Shown: positions 1 through 9,321 of the stretch, piece by piece
Layout of the letters: each line of letters starts with the position of its first letter
How positions within the stretch are numbered: the stretch's first letter is position 1
Position numbers and translations under genes: made by a program
NCBI GenBank assembly: GCA_045612305.1
Contig: JAZKYU010000007.1
Span: 36,035-100,034 of the forward strand
Length of the DNA: 64,000 nucleotides
Direction of reading: 5' to 3'
Source of the DNA: HGM04593 sp045612305
GTDB lineage: Bacteria; Bacteroidota; Bacteroidia; Bacteroidales; Bacteroidaceae
The notes under the pieces: model-generated
Databases searched by the model: none
What the model was told of the DNA's origin: nothing
Seen by the model: only the letters and a program-made list of their open reading frames with translations

Positions 1-513
1 ACAAGTGGCAGCATCTGTTTCGACGGGCAGGAGTTGTCGGGTATGAGCGACAAGCAGCTTGCCACCTTCCGCAACAAGCATATAGGCTTTGTTTTTCAGT
101 TTCATCAGCTGTTGCCCGAGTTTAACGCGCTGGAGAATGTGATGATACCCGCGCTCATAGCCGGCCGCCCTCGCAAAGAGGTTGAGAGAGATGCTATGGA
201 GCTACTTGCCGTGATGGGCTTGCAGGAGCGTATAGGGCACAAGCCTTCGGAGATGTCGGGCGGTGAAAACCAACGTGTTGCAGTTGCTCGTGCGCTTATA
301 AATCGCCCCGACGTGGTCCTTGCCGACGAGCCTTCGGGCAGCCTCGACAGCAAGAATAAAGAGGAGTTGCACAAGCTCTTTTTTGACCTGCGTAACCGTT
401 ACGGTCAAACTTTTCTCATCGTTACACACGACGAAGGCCTGGCTGGCATAACCGACCGCACCGTGCGTATGGTCGACGGCGTTGTGCATAGTTGTACTGT
501 TAAAGATGCTTAA
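1..513 (+). CDS. lolD: LolD-type ABC transporter ATP-binding protein (5' end cut by window)
   Basis: This is the C-terminal part of an ABC ATPase whose reading frame is open from base 1, so the true start and the Walker A motif lie upstream of the window. Visible motifs are the Q-loop region (GFVFQFHQLLPEF), the signature MSGGENQRVAVARAL, Walker B (VVLADEPSGSLD) and the H-loop (LIVTHD). The Q-loop region and the Walker B ending PSGSLD are typical of LolD/MacB-type ATPases. LolD powers LolCE in extracting lipoproteins from the inner membrane for delivery to the outer membrane, a heavily used route in Bacteroidota. Neighbouring lolC/E-like genes are not visible, so MacB- or FtsE-like assignments remain possible. 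Confidence 0.8.
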   Translation, partial: TSGSICFDGQELSGMSDKQLATFRNKHIGFVFQFHQLLPEFNALENVMIPALIAGRPRKEVERDAMELLAVMGLQERIGHKPSEMSGGENQRVAVARALINRPDVVLADEPSGSLDSKNKEELHKLFFDLRNRYGQTFLIVTHDEGLAGITDRTVRMVDGVVHSCTVKDA

Positions 514-579
514 AAAACGGCACCGGCTTTTTTACTTTTTGTAATAGTTGGTGTCTACTTGTTAATAAATAAAAGGATT

Positions 580-1038
580 ATGAAAAAGTGCATTTTATTA
601 TTTGTGGCTGTTGCGCTAGCTGTGTCGGCTTACTCGCAACAGATAGAGAGAGAGCGTCCCGCTCGTCGTTTCGAGATGAACCCCGAGGCTATGGCTACAG
701 CGCAGACAAAGAATTTGCAGCAGATTTTGCAGCTCGATAGCTTGCAGGTACAAGCTGTTTTTCTTATGAATTATTCCGATGCGATGGCTATGAAAGATAG
801 CATGCAGGCGCGTGCTGCACGTGGCGAGGAGAAACGCGTTAAGCCCTCGGTAGAGGAGCGTCGTGCCCGTATGGAGGTGATAAAACAACGCCGTGCTTTG
901 CGCGACGAGCAGATGAAGAGCATCCTCACCCCCGAGCAGTATGAGAAGTATGTGGAGTATATGAAAAAGTCGGCAGAAAACGGCCGTCCGCGTGGTCGTC
1001 GTCCTCGTGGCGAGGCACCGCAGGGCGCTAGGAGATAA
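580..1038 (+). CDS. Small secreted Spy-like (LTxxQ-type) protein
   Basis: A 152-residue protein. I chose the ATG at 580 because it begins a clean signal peptide (MKKCILLFVAVALAVSAYSQ); an in-frame TTG at 559 would add seven residues of no signal character. The mature part is charged and helical, with RRARMEVIKQRRALRDEQMKSILTPEQYEKY, which resembles the LTPEQ helical repeats of Spy/CpxP-like periplasmic proteins common in Bacteroidota. The tail is Arg/Gly/Pro-rich. A periplasmic chaperone or stress-sensor role is inference from this resemblance only. It follows the LolD-like gene by 66 bases and ends before a strong terminator. Confidence 0.6.
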   Translation: MKKCILLFVAVALAVSAYSQQIERERPARRFEMNPEAMATAQTKNLQQILQLDSLQVQAVFLMNYSDAMAMKDSMQARAARGEEKRVKPSVEERRARMEVIKQRRALRDEQMKSILTPEQYEKYVEYMKKSAENGRPRGRRPRGEAPQGARR

Positions 1039-1059
1039 ATTATATTTGCTTGAGCAGTT

Positions 1060-1098
1060 AAAAGCAGGCTATCCATTTTACGGATAGCCTGCTTTTTT
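1060..1098 (+). terminator. Rho-independent terminator
   Basis: A perfect 15-base-pair stem (AAAAGCAGGCTATCC paired with GGATAGCCTGCTTTT) around a short loop, followed by a T tract. It lies 21 bases after the Spy-like gene and separates it from the ABC-F gene. Confidence 0.9.
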
Positions 1099-1099
1099 G

Positions 1100-1107
1100 T
1101 ATCTTCG
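1100..1107 (+). promoter_or_regulatory. Bacteroidetes -7 element of the ABC-F gene
   Basis: TATCTTCG matches the Bacteroidetes -7 consensus TAnnTTyG. It lies immediately after the terminator and 24 bases before the ABC-F ATG, the expected place for an independent promoter. The same octamer recurs before the genes at 49472 and 51478. Confidence 0.6.
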
Positions 1108-1131
1108 CCGCCGATACTCTAAAAAGAATAT

Positions 1132-3006
1132 ATGGCAATAGATTTGCAGATAGAGGGAGTTTCAAAGAACTTTGGCGATCTTGAACTCTTTAGTAACATA
1201 TCCTTCGCGGTGGAGGAGAGGCAACGCATAGGTCTTATAGCGCGCAACGGCCGCGGCAAGAGCACTTTGTTGAAAATAATAGCGGGTGAGGAACCTTGTG
1301 ACGAGGGCCGCATAACCCTCCGTGGGGGTGTTAGAGTAGGGTATCTGGAACAAGAGCCCGACTTTGACGGCGAGCTCACCGTGATAGAGGCCTGCTTGCA
1401 ACGTAACAGCGAGAAGGCGTCGGTTATAGCACGCTACGAACAGGCTGTCTCCACGGGCGATGATGCAAATATGCAGCATCTTATGGAGGAGATGGACCGC
1501 CTCGATGCGTGGGACTACGAGCAACGCGCCAAGCAGGTGCTCGACAGGCTGAAGATTGTGCGTTTCGACCAGCCGGTGAGAGAGCTCTCGGGTGGGCAGA
1601 AAAAACGCATAGCCCTGGCTTCGGTGCTCATAGAACAACCCGAACTTATGATACTCGACGAGCCCACCAACCACCTTGATATGGAGATGGTAGAGTGGCT
1701 CGAGGAGTATCTCTCGCGCACAACTTGCAGCCTCTTGATGGTAACGCACGACCGTTATTTTCTCGATAACGTGTGTAACGAGATTATAGAGATAGACGAT
1801 AATATAATTTACCGTTACAAAGGAAACTATAGCTGCTTTTTGCAGAAACGCGAGGAGCGCTTGCAGAACAAAGCAGCCGAGACGGCGCGTGCCCGCAACC
1901 TTATGCGCAAGGAACTCGACTGGATGCGTCGTCAGCCGCAGGCGCGTGCCCACAAAGCAAAATACCGCATCGACGCTTTTTATAAACTAGAGGAGAAGGC
2001 TGCCGCTATGCGCGACGACTCAAAAGTTTCGCTCGAGGTAAAAGCGCAATACATAGGCAATAAAATATTTGCTATGCACGCCCTCTCAAAGGCCTTCCCT
2101 GGGAGGGTTATAACAAAAGATTTTCACTACACCTTCTCGCGTTACGAGAAGCTGGGTATTGTGGGTAACAACGGCACCGGCAAGTCTACCTTTATAAAGA
2201 TGTTGCTTGGTCGTGTGGCTCCCGACAGCGGCACCATCGAGGTGGGTGAAACGGTTAAGTGGGGTTACTACAGCCAAGATGGGCTCTCGTTCAACGAGGA
2301 GATGAAGGTGATAGATGTTGTGAAAAACATCGCCGAGGTTATACCCGTAGCAGGCAAAATGCTCACCGCGTCGCAGTTTCTGCAACACTTTCTTTTTTCG
2401 CCCGAAAAGCAGTATAGCTATGTATATAAGTTGAGTGGTGGCGAGAAGCGTCGCCTCTACCTCTGCACCGTGCTTATGAGCAACCCAAACTTCTTGGTGC
2501 TCGACGAGCCCACAAACGACCTCGATATAGAGACCTTGCAGGTACTCGAGGAGTATTTGAGCGAGTTTAAGGGGTGTGTTATTGTGGTGAGTCACGACCG
2601 TTACTTTATGGATAAGGTGGTCGACCACATATTTGTTTTCAATGGTGAGGGCAACATTAAAGACTTCCCGGGTAACTACACCGAGTATCGCGACTGGCGC
2701 GACGAGGAGCGTGCTGCCGCAGCAAAAGCAGCCGCCGAGAAGGAGGCGAAGAACGCCCCGCAGAAGCAGAGCCGTCGCACCGAGGAGAAACGCAAGCTTA
2801 CCTTTAAAGAGAAACGCGAGTATGAAGCTCTGGAGGCCGAGATTATGGAACTTGAGGCAGAAAAAGAGAGCATAGAGCAGGAGATGAGCAACGGTACGCT
2901 CTCTGGCGATGTGCTTGTAGAAAAATCTATACGCATACAAAAGGTTATTGAGCTCATCGACGAGAAAACTCTTCGTTGGCTCGAGTTAAGCGAGTTTGCG
3001 GGGTAG
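1132..3006 (+). CDS. ABC-F family ATPase (Uup-like)
   Basis: A 624-residue soluble protein with two complete ATPase cassettes and no membrane segments, the ABC-F arrangement. The first cassette has Walker A ARNGRGKST (Ala in place of the first Gly), signature LSGGQKKR and Walker B LMILDEPTNHLD. The second has GNNGTGKST, LSGGEKRR and FLVLDEPTNDLD. The linker between cassettes contains the basic helical stretch typical of ABC-F proteins. A C-terminal region of about 90 residues is Glu/Lys-rich and predicted coiled coil, as in Uup. Family members act on the ribosome (translation factor or target-protection roles); Uup has also been tied to transposon excision and DNA branch handling. Which role applies here cannot be told from the sequence. 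It has its own promoter and a weak terminator after it. Confidence 0.9.
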   Translation: MAIDLQIEGVSKNFGDLELFSNISFAVEERQRIGLIARNGRGKSTLLKIIAGEEPCDEGRITLRGGVRVGYLEQEPDFDGELTVIEACLQRNSEKASVIARYEQAVSTGDDANMQHLMEEMDRLDAWDYEQRAKQVLDRLKIVRFDQPVRELSGGQKKRIALASVLIEQPELMILDEPTNHLDMEMVEWLEEYLSRTTCSLLMVTHDRYFLDNVCNEIIEIDDNIIYRYKGNYSCFLQKREERLQNKAAETARARNLMRKELDWMRRQPQARAHKAKYRIDAFYKLEEKAAAMRDDSKVSLEVKAQYIGNKIFAMHALSKAFPGRVITKDFHYTFSRYEKLGIVGNNGTGKSTFIKMLLGRVAPDSGTIEVGETVKWGYYSQDGLSFNEEMKVIDVVKNIAEVIPVAGKMLTASQFLQHFLFSPEKQYSYVYKLSGGEKRRLYLCTVLMSNPNFLVLDEPTNDLDIETLQVLEEYLSEFKGCVIVVSHDRYFMDKVVDHIFVFNGEGNIKDFPGNYTEYRDWRDEERAAAAKAAAEKEAKNAPQKQSRRTEEKRKLTFKEKREYEALEAEIMELEAEKESIEQEMSNGTLSGDVLVEKSIRIQKVIELIDEKTLRWLELSEFAG

Positions 3007-3019
3007 GGCTCTAAAAAAC

Positions 3020-3060
3020 ATTAACACGGGCAGAAAACAAAGGCGTTGTGTGTTAATTTT
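3020..3060 (+). terminator. Probable terminator after the ABC-F gene
   Basis: ATTAACAC and GTGTTAAT form an 8-base-pair stem followed by TTTT. It begins 14 bases after the ABC-F stop codon and is weaker than the neighbouring terminators. Confidence 0.55.
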
Positions 3061-3090
3061 AAACAGACAGTATAACAAAACAAAAAGAAT

Positions 3091-3837
3091 ATGGACAGTA
3101 GTTTGAAGATAGGGCGTTATCCCTTCTATGCCGAAACGTTTCTTGTCGACAGCAAGGGACGTATGAGGCTTGCTGCTTTGTGCCGCCAGATGCTTACTTG
3201 TGGTGGTGCTCACGCAGAGGCACGCGGCTTTGGCGCAACAAGCACGCTTGGTTGGGTTATAGCCCGCCTGGCGGTAAAGGTAGAACGTATGCCTAAGTGG
3301 CGCGAAAACTATTACATAGAAACGTGGATACGCAACCTCTACCACGGTTTTACCGACCGTTGTTTCCGTGTGCTCGACGAGGATGGTGAGGTTATCGCGT
3401 CGGCGCTCTCTACATATGCGTTGATGAATCTTGAAACACGCTCGTCGGTCGACCTTAACGGCGACATAGGGCAACGCCTTATAGAGTGTATGCTCCCCGA
3501 TGAGGCTATCCCCTTGCGACGTATCCCCGCAATAAACCGCACCCTTGTCGAGGAGGTCTCTTTCCGCCGTCGTCCACAGTACAGCGACGTTGATATTAAC
3601 GGGCATATGAACAGCATACGCACTCTGGAGCACATTATAGATTACTTACCTCTAGAGTACCTAAACACCCACACCGCCACAGACCTTGTGATAAATTATA
3701 TGCAAGAGGGCGAGGCTGCCGAGGAACTCTCCTATGGCATTAAAAAACTCGATGATAACCACTTTGTAGCACAGGTTACAAAGGAAAATGGCGTAGCTGC
3801 GTCGCGTTGTGAGTTTGTGTTTAAGGAGGGTTTGTAA
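3091..3837 (+). CDS. Acyl-ACP thioesterase
   Basis: A 248-residue protein with the double hotdog organisation of the acyl-ACP thioesterase family (plant FatA/FatB-like, PF01643-type). The N-terminal half has KWRENYYIETWIRN and the second half has YSDVDINGHMNSIRTLEHIID, where the D-x-N-x-H motif supplies the catalytic residues. It hydrolyses acyl-ACP to free fatty acid and ACP, setting chain length of released acids. No signal peptide, so cytoplasmic. It stands alone between hairpins on both sides. Confidence 0.88.
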   Translation: MDSSLKIGRYPFYAETFLVDSKGRMRLAALCRQMLTCGGAHAEARGFGATSTLGWVIARLAVKVERMPKWRENYYIETWIRNLYHGFTDRCFRVLDEDGEVIASALSTYALMNLETRSSVDLNGDIGQRLIECMLPDEAIPLRRIPAINRTLVEEVSFRRRPQYSDVDINGHMNSIRTLEHIIDYLPLEYLNTHTATDLVINYMQEGEAAEELSYGIKKLDDNHFVAQVTKENGVAASRCEFVFKEGL

Positions 3838-3866
3838 GAAGGGCAAAGAACAAGCAGGGCATTGAA

Positions 3867-3910
3867 AACCCCCATCACTTAAACCTTGTTGGGCTTAGGT
3901 GATGGGGGTT
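3867..3910. terminator. Strong hairpin in the convergent intergenic region
   Basis: AACCCCCATCAC pairs with GTGATGGGGGTT, with the pairing extended by a few more bases. It lies 30 bases after the thioesterase stop. There is no long T tract on the plus side; it may still terminate transcription or protect the 3' end. Confidence 0.6.
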
Positions 3911-3963
3911 AATAATGTTTAATAGTTGTGGCTATTGTGCAAAAACTTGCCTTGAGGCCAATT

Positions 3964-4052
3964 TATTGCAAATTATTTTGCAATAAACTTTGCTTTCAGC
4001 CAATTTATTAGCGTTCGGCTATGCTCAATTAAGCAAGCTTTTTGAGCATAGC
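3964..4052. repeat. Two further inverted repeats between convergent genes
   Basis: TTATTGCAAA pairs with TTTTGCAATAA at 3964-3987. GCTATGCTCAA (4018-4028) pairs perfectly with TTGAGCATAGC (4042-4052). The octamer CAATTTAT also occurs twice as a direct repeat here. They lie just beyond the stop codon of the minus-strand LRR gene and probably act as its terminator region. Apart from these hairpins I see no gene between 3838 and 4054. Confidence 0.5.
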
Positions 4053-4054
4053 TC

Positions 4055-7000
4055 TCACTTAACCATAAATTTTCTACCGTTCTTTATGTAAACACGCCCT
4101 TTCACAAGCTCGGTAACACGGCGGCCCTGCAGGTCATAAACCACAGCGTCACCGGCCTCGCTCACCACGCCGTCGATGCCTGTGGTGCCCGCGATGGTGA
4201 TGCAGCCCTCGCTATCCCAAGCTATGGCCTTGGCACGGCCGGGAGCAGAGAAGATGATGTTCTTCACCTCCACGGGGTGAGAGCCCTGGGCAAGCCCTGC
4301 AGCATCAATTGCTATGCTTGCGGCTTTGTGGGCTATAGCGGTGTTAGAGGGTGAGTAGATTACCACGCGCACGGCACCGTCGGCTTGCTCTTTGCACACT
4401 GCTGCGTTGCTGCCGGCTGTGATATTGCCTGTGGCTGTTACACCTTCGGGCAGGTACACGTCGAACTGCACTGCGCTGTAGGGGTAGTCGGTTGCGGTGG
4501 CATCGATGCTCAAGCTGTGCTCATCGCCTTCGGCCGAAAGCTCCACGTTATATTCTCCCACGGCTGCGGCACGGGCGGGTGCGTTGTTTGTGCCAAGGAT
4601 TATGCTTATGATATCGGTAATATCGGCAACATCCACAGTTCCGTCGTAGTTAATATCACCGGCATCGCTCAAGAGGTCTTCGTTGAGTATCATAGCTATC
4701 ACGTCGGTAATATCGGCAACGTCTACTGTGCCATCGCTGTTCACATCGCCGGTAACACCTTCGAGCTCCATCTCCACAATGTTGGTGAAGCGGCTCCAGT
4801 AGTCGGCTGTTTCATAGATCTCCTTTGTGCCGGCGGGAACGTAGAGGGTGGGCGAGTAGTTGGTAAAGGTGTTTGGTGTGATTATTGCGGGGGTTATACC
4901 CTTTACATAAATCTCCTCGAGGTCTTGGCAACCATCGAAACACCACGAGCCTATGTTTGTTACGCTTGCGGGTATTGTTATCGAGGTCACCTCCCATACT
5001 CCGTTAAAGGCTCCGTTGGCAATTGTTGTTGTGCCCTCGGGGATAACGGCACCCCTCCAACCGAATACCACCTTCTTGCTGGCTGTTTCAATGAGCACAT
5101 TGCTATTTGCGGGTATGCTATAGGTGGTGTTGTTGGCATCGATAGTGAGCCTTTGCAGGTTGTAGTTGTGTGTGAGAGAGTAGTCGCCAAGGCTTGTGAG
5201 GCTTGCGGGCAGGTGTGCTTCCTTGAGGTTGCAATATTGGAAAGCGCATTCTCCTATGCTTTTTACGTCGCCTTTGAATGTGATGCTTCTGAGGCTGATA
5301 CAATAGTTGAACGCATATTTTCCTATGCTTTCAATGTTCTTGCCGAATATTACGTCGAGAATTTCCCAGTGGTCGAAGAACACACCTTCGGCAATGCTTG
5401 TTATTTTGTAGGTTTTGCCGTCTATAATGGTGTTTGCGCATATTTTTACCAACTCATCAAAGCCCTGATAGCCTGTTATCTGCGCAGTCTGCTCCTCTTC
5501 GGATAGAATAGCATATGTGAAGACGCCGCTTGTGTCTACTTCGTTGTCGTCACTTGTTATGTTGGCAAATTTCTTCCAATAGTCGGCAGCCTTGTATGCA
5601 GCCTCGGCACCGGCAGGAACGTAGAGGGTGGCGTTTGAATATATCTCGTCGCTCTCGCTTCCAAAGGTGGTTTCGCCTATCACGGGGGGTGTTGCCGAGT
5701 TCACGTATATGCTTTTGAGACTTTCGCACCAGTCAAATGCATACTCGCCTATCTTCTGAACATTGCTTCCTATCACAACATCCGACAACCTGTCGCAATG
5801 TTCAAAGGCATACTCCTCAATTGTTGTTACGCTTTCGGGGATTGTTATATGTATGAACTGGTCGCAGTCGACAAAAGCGTATCCGTCGATTTTTTCAACA
5901 CTGTTGGGGATAACTATCGAGGGCAGAAAATAACGTCCCCAGAAGGCCTCTACGCCGATGGTTTTTATGCCGTCGGGGATTATGGTGCTGTTGCAGCCCG
6001 AAACAAGAGAGTTGGTGGCTGTTTCTATTATTGCGTTGCAGTTGTTGCGGCTGTCATACACTTTGTTTTTCTCGTCTACTCTCATTTTATCGATGTTGCC
6101 GCAAGCCGAGAAAGCACAAGTGCCTATGTATTCAACACTTTCGGGTATTACAATCTCGCTGCTCAGCGCATAGCAGAAAGCAAAAGCTAAAGGCCCTATA
6201 TACTTCAGCCCCTTGGGGAATTCTGCCGAGCGCAAATCGTAGCAGTAAAGGAAAGCATTTTGGTCTATATATTCCAGCCCCTCGTTAAAGGTTGCTTCGG
6301 TAAGGGTTTCGCAGTTGAAGAAGGCTTCGTATCCTATAGAGTCGAGTGTCGAGGGGAATGTGATGCTTTGCAATTTGGTACACATCTCAAAGGCCCATCC
6401 ACCAATCGTCTCCAACCCCTCGTTAAAGGTTACGCTCTGCAAGCTGTCGCAACCCGCAAAAGTAAGTTCTTCGATTCTTTTTAAAGTGGAAGGTATAGTA
6501 ACCTCTTGCAATGAGCTGTAGGAGAAGGCTGCTTTAGCAATACTGTCCAAGCCCTCGTTAAGGGTTACGCTTGCAAGGTTGCTGCACTCATAGAATGCTT
6601 GATAGCCTATGGCTGTAACGCCGGCAGGTATTACAACGCTGGTTATTGTGGTGTTGCCTTTGAAAACATAGGCGCCTATTACGTAGTTGCCACCTTTGTA
6701 ATTTTCGGGGAGAACAAGTACGGCGTCGCTTCCGGTGTAGCCGGTCAAGGTGTTAATGCCGTTAATGCTTTCAAAAACAAAGTCGCCTTCGGCAGAGCCG
6801 CTTTTTACTTCGCTTGCATAGAGCGCAATGTTGCCATACTCGCTGGAGCCGGGTTGAATATTGAGGCTCGATTCGTTGTAGACCGTGCCGATGTTGTAAC
6901 AGTTGCGGAAAGCATCGTTTTCTATAGCTGTTACACTTGTGGGTACTTTCACGCTTTTTAAGCTCGTGCAACTGTAGAATGCGTTGGCTTTTATGGTGGT

Positions 7001-9190
7001 TACCCCCTCGGGGATTACAAGGTCGGTAACCAATTCGTTGTTAAAGTAGAGGTTTTTTGCACAGTACAAGGGGTTGGCCGAGAAATACTCAAAATCGATG
7101 TTGCACCACGCTGCAAGGTCGCTTATGTGCACGGCTGTGAGCCCCTCGCACCAACTGAATGCTCCGGTGCCGATGTTTGTTACGCTTGCGGGTATTGTTA
7201 CACTTGTGAAGGTTTCTGTGCCACCGAAAGCATAGGGCTTTATGGTGGTTACTCCCTCGGGTATCACAAGGTTGGTAACCTTTTCCCCGTTCACGTAGAG
7301 GCTGTTTTCGTAAAACCAATTATCAAATAAGGGGTTTCCCTCGTGGCCGGAAAAGTTTATGTTGCACCACGTAGCTAGGTCGCTTACGTAGATATTCGGA
7401 ACGCCGCCGGTAGCAAATGCATAGGGGGCGATTGAATCGACGCGTCCTTCGAAGATTAACTCGTTCAAATCCTCGCAGTTGTTAAATGATAGGTTGCCGA
7501 TGACTGCCAGCCCATCACCGATAGTGAGGCTTGTGAGGTTACTGGGGAAAACTTCTTCTCCTATAAATTTTATGCTGCCGGGTATTCTGATGCTTGCGAA
7601 GTCGCCATCCTGGAATGCATAGTTGTTTATGCTTTCCACGCCCTCGCCAATTGTGAGGCTTGTGAGGTTGTAGCAATTCTCGAAAGCTCCGATGCCTATG
7701 CTTTTTACATTGCCGGGGATTGTGAGGCTTGTGAGGCCTCTGCAAAGCTCAAACGAATAGTTTCCTATGGTGGGCGAGCCGTTAAGCGTTATGCTCACAA
7801 GGTTATAGCAGTCCATAAAGGCTTGGTGCCCTATTAAAGTGGGGCCGCTTGTTGTTACGCTCATAAGGCTCTCGCAGTTGTAAAAAGCTCTCTTGCCGAT
7901 AACCTTAAGGGTGCTGGGGAAAATTGCGCCTATAAAGTCGTCGCACTTCTCAAATGCATAATCGGCAATGCCTATGGTGCCTTCGGGAATAACAAACATA
8001 CCGGTGGGCTTGGCTTTGTCGCCCTTGTGGCCCAGTAGCCAGTTATCTTTGTAGAGGAGGCCGTCGCTCTGGTTTTTGTACCAGGCTGTGCCCACAAAGG
8101 CGTTGGTGTGAATGCTTGTAACATCTTCGGGGATTGTGAATTTTTCCACATTTGCACAGTTGTAGAAGGCCTTTTCGCCTATGGCGTAATGTTGCCCGTT
8201 GAAGTCCTCGGGGATGGAAACCTCGGCAAAGTCGTAGAGGTATGCTTCGAGGGTGTTCTCGCCGTCGATGGTGCTGAAGAGGAAAGAGCCTATGCCGTTC
8301 TCGCTCTCGTAGACGGTGTATTGGTTTGCTGTTTGGGGTGTTATAACCACGGGCGCATATTGTGCTATGCCTCCGTAGTTGTTGGCTTGTCCCTCGCTTA
8401 TCAACAAAGAAGAATTATTGTAAACAAGTTTTAGGTTTTTGCTATTATAGACAACGTTGCTGCCTATGGTGGTTACTCCCTTGCCTATTGTGATGCTGCG
8501 CAGGTAGGGGCAATTGCTGAATGCGTAGCTTTCGATGGTGGTGACACCGTCGGGGATTATTACGCTCCCAAGCCCATCGCAACCGTAGAAAGCATTGCTA
8601 CCTATTGTTGTAACACCACTGCCTATGGGTGCGCTTGCAAGGGCGTCGCAATTATTGAATGCATAGTTGCCTATCGTTGTTACACTGCTTGGCATTGTTA
8701 CGCTTGCAAGGCTGGTGCAATCTTGAAAGGTGTATGCCTCAATAGTTGTCACCCCGTTGGGTATAGCTATGCTTTCGAGCCCTCTGCAACCTTTGAAAGC
8801 TCTTTGGCCTATGCTTGTGACGCCGTTGGGGATGTTAATCTCTTTGAGTGTGCTACAGTATTGGAAAGCTCCGTTTCCTATACTTGTTATGCTCTGGGGT
8901 ATCGACACGCTCTGCAAGCTGTCGCAATCATCGAACGCAAATTCTCCGATGCTTGTAACATAGTAGGTTACGCCGTAGTAGTCGATGCTTGCGGGGATTG
9001 TAACGTTCCCGCGGTAATCATCTCTGCGACTGTTTGTTTTAGAATCGTTGTAGGTAACCTCCAACGTTCTTGTGCTGAAGTCGGTAATGTTGTAGTAGAA
9101 ACCGTCTACTTCCAAGTTGTAGGCTGTTGCCGCTGTGCTGCACAGCAATAATATAGCTGCAAGCACTGTTTTTGTAAAATTTTTCTTCAT
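4055..9190 (-). CDS. Giant BspA-type LRR_5 surface protein with dockerin-like pair and C-terminal sorting-type tail
   Basis: A 1711-residue secreted protein. I start it at the ATG at 9190, which opens a signal peptide (MKKNFTKTVLAAILLLCSTA); an upstream in-frame ATG at 9217 would add nine polar residues. Most of the protein consists of leucine-rich repeats of the Treponema/BspA type, each about 23 residues (pattern IxIPxxVTxIGxxAFxxCxxLxSV), interrupted by non-repeat blocks of the form GxFxFxxINGxNTLTGY. Around residues 1480-1532 there are two DxNxDGxxD calcium-binding loops (GDVNSDGTVDVADITD and GDINYDGTVDVADITD), a dockerin type I-like pair. The last 40 residues (VYDLQGRRVTELVKGRVYIKNGRKFMVK) resemble the type A C-terminal signal of type IX secretion substrates. 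BspA-like proteins mediate adhesion in oral Bacteroidota; that role here is inference. No clear promoter element was seen. Confidence 0.88.
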   Translation of the reverse strand: MKKNFTKTVLAAILLLCSTAATAYNLEVDGFYYNITDFSTRTLEVTYNDSKTNSRRDDYRGNVTIPASIDYYGVTYYVTSIGEFAFDDCDSLQSVSIPQSITSIGNGAFQYCSTLKEINIPNGVTSIGQRAFKGCRGLESIAIPNGVTTIEAYTFQDCTSLASVTMPSSVTTIGNYAFNNCDALASAPIGSGVTTIGSNAFYGCDGLGSVIIPDGVTTIESYAFSNCPYLRSITIGKGVTTIGSNVVYNSKNLKLVYNNSSLLISEGQANNYGGIAQYAPVVITPQTANQYTVYESENGIGSFLFSTIDGENTLEAYLYDFAEVSIPEDFNGQHYAIGEKAFYNCANVEKFTIPEDVTSIHTNAFVGTAWYKNQSDGLLYKDNWLLGHKGDKAKPTGMFVIPEGTIGIADYAFEKCDDFIGAIFPSTLKVIGKRAFYNCESLMSVTTSGPTLIGHQAFMDCYNLVSITLNGSPTIGNYSFELCRGLTSLTIPGNVKSIGIGAFENCYNLTSLTIGEGVESINNYAFQDGDFASIRIPGSIKFIGEEVFPSNLTSLTIGDGLAVIGNLSFNNCEDLNELIFEGRVDSIAPYAFATGGVPNIYVSDLATWCNINFSGHEGNPLFDNWFYENSLYVNGEKVTNLVIPEGVTTIKPYAFGGTETFTSVTIPASVTNIGTGAFSWCEGLTAVHISDLAAWCNIDFEYFSANPLYCAKNLYFNNELVTDLVIPEGVTTIKANAFYSCTSLKSVKVPTSVTAIENDAFRNCYNIGTVYNESSLNIQPGSSEYGNIALYASEVKSGSAEGDFVFESINGINTLTGYTGSDAVLVLPENYKGGNYVIGAYVFKGNTTITSVVIPAGVTAIGYQAFYECSNLASVTLNEGLDSIAKAAFSYSSLQEVTIPSTLKRIEELTFAGCDSLQSVTFNEGLETIGGWAFEMCTKLQSITFPSTLDSIGYEAFFNCETLTEATFNEGLEYIDQNAFLYCYDLRSAEFPKGLKYIGPLAFAFCYALSSEIVIPESVEYIGTCAFSACGNIDKMRVDEKNKVYDSRNNCNAIIETATNSLVSGCNSTIIPDGIKTIGVEAFWGRYFLPSIVIPNSVEKIDGYAFVDCDQFIHITIPESVTTIEEYAFEHCDRLSDVVIGSNVQKIGEYAFDWCESLKSIYVNSATPPVIGETTFGSESDEIYSNATLYVPAGAEAAYKAADYWKKFANITSDDNEVDTSGVFTYAILSEEEQTAQITGYQGFDELVKICANTIIDGKTYKITSIAEGVFFDHWEILDVIFGKNIESIGKYAFNYCISLRSITFKGDVKSIGECAFQYCNLKEAHLPASLTSLGDYSLTHNYNLQRLTIDANNTTYSIPANSNVLIETASKKVVFGWRGAVIPEGTTTIANGAFNGVWEVTSITIPASVTNIGSWCFDGCQDLEEIYVKGITPAIITPNTFTNYSPTLYVPAGTKEIYETADYWSRFTNIVEMELEGVTGDVNSDGTVDVADITDVIAMILNEDLLSDAGDINYDGTVDVADITDIISIILGTNNAPARAAAVGEYNVELSAEGDEHSLSIDATATDYPYSAVQFDVYLPEGVTATGNITAGSNAAVCKEQADGAVRVVIYSPSNTAIAHKAASIAIDAAGLAQGSHPVEVKNIIFSAPGRAKAIAWDSEGCITIAGTTGIDGVVSEAGDAVVYDLQGRRVTELVKGRVYIKNGRKFMVK

Positions 9191-9321
9191 ATGAGAGTGG
9201 TTTTTAGTGATTTTCACCTTATTTATTTTGCAAATAAAATGAAAAGTCTCCGAACTACCCCCCCGAAATGTTAAACTTTGTTAAATAATTAAAAATAATA
9301 AATTATGGCGTTTTTGCGAGT

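Noticed and set aside
4385..5506. A 373-codon plus-strand frame opposite the LRR gene
   Set aside because: It is antisense to regular leucine-rich repeats, whose codon pattern keeps the opposite frame open; the predicted protein is Cys/Gly/Tyr-rich noise with no domain.
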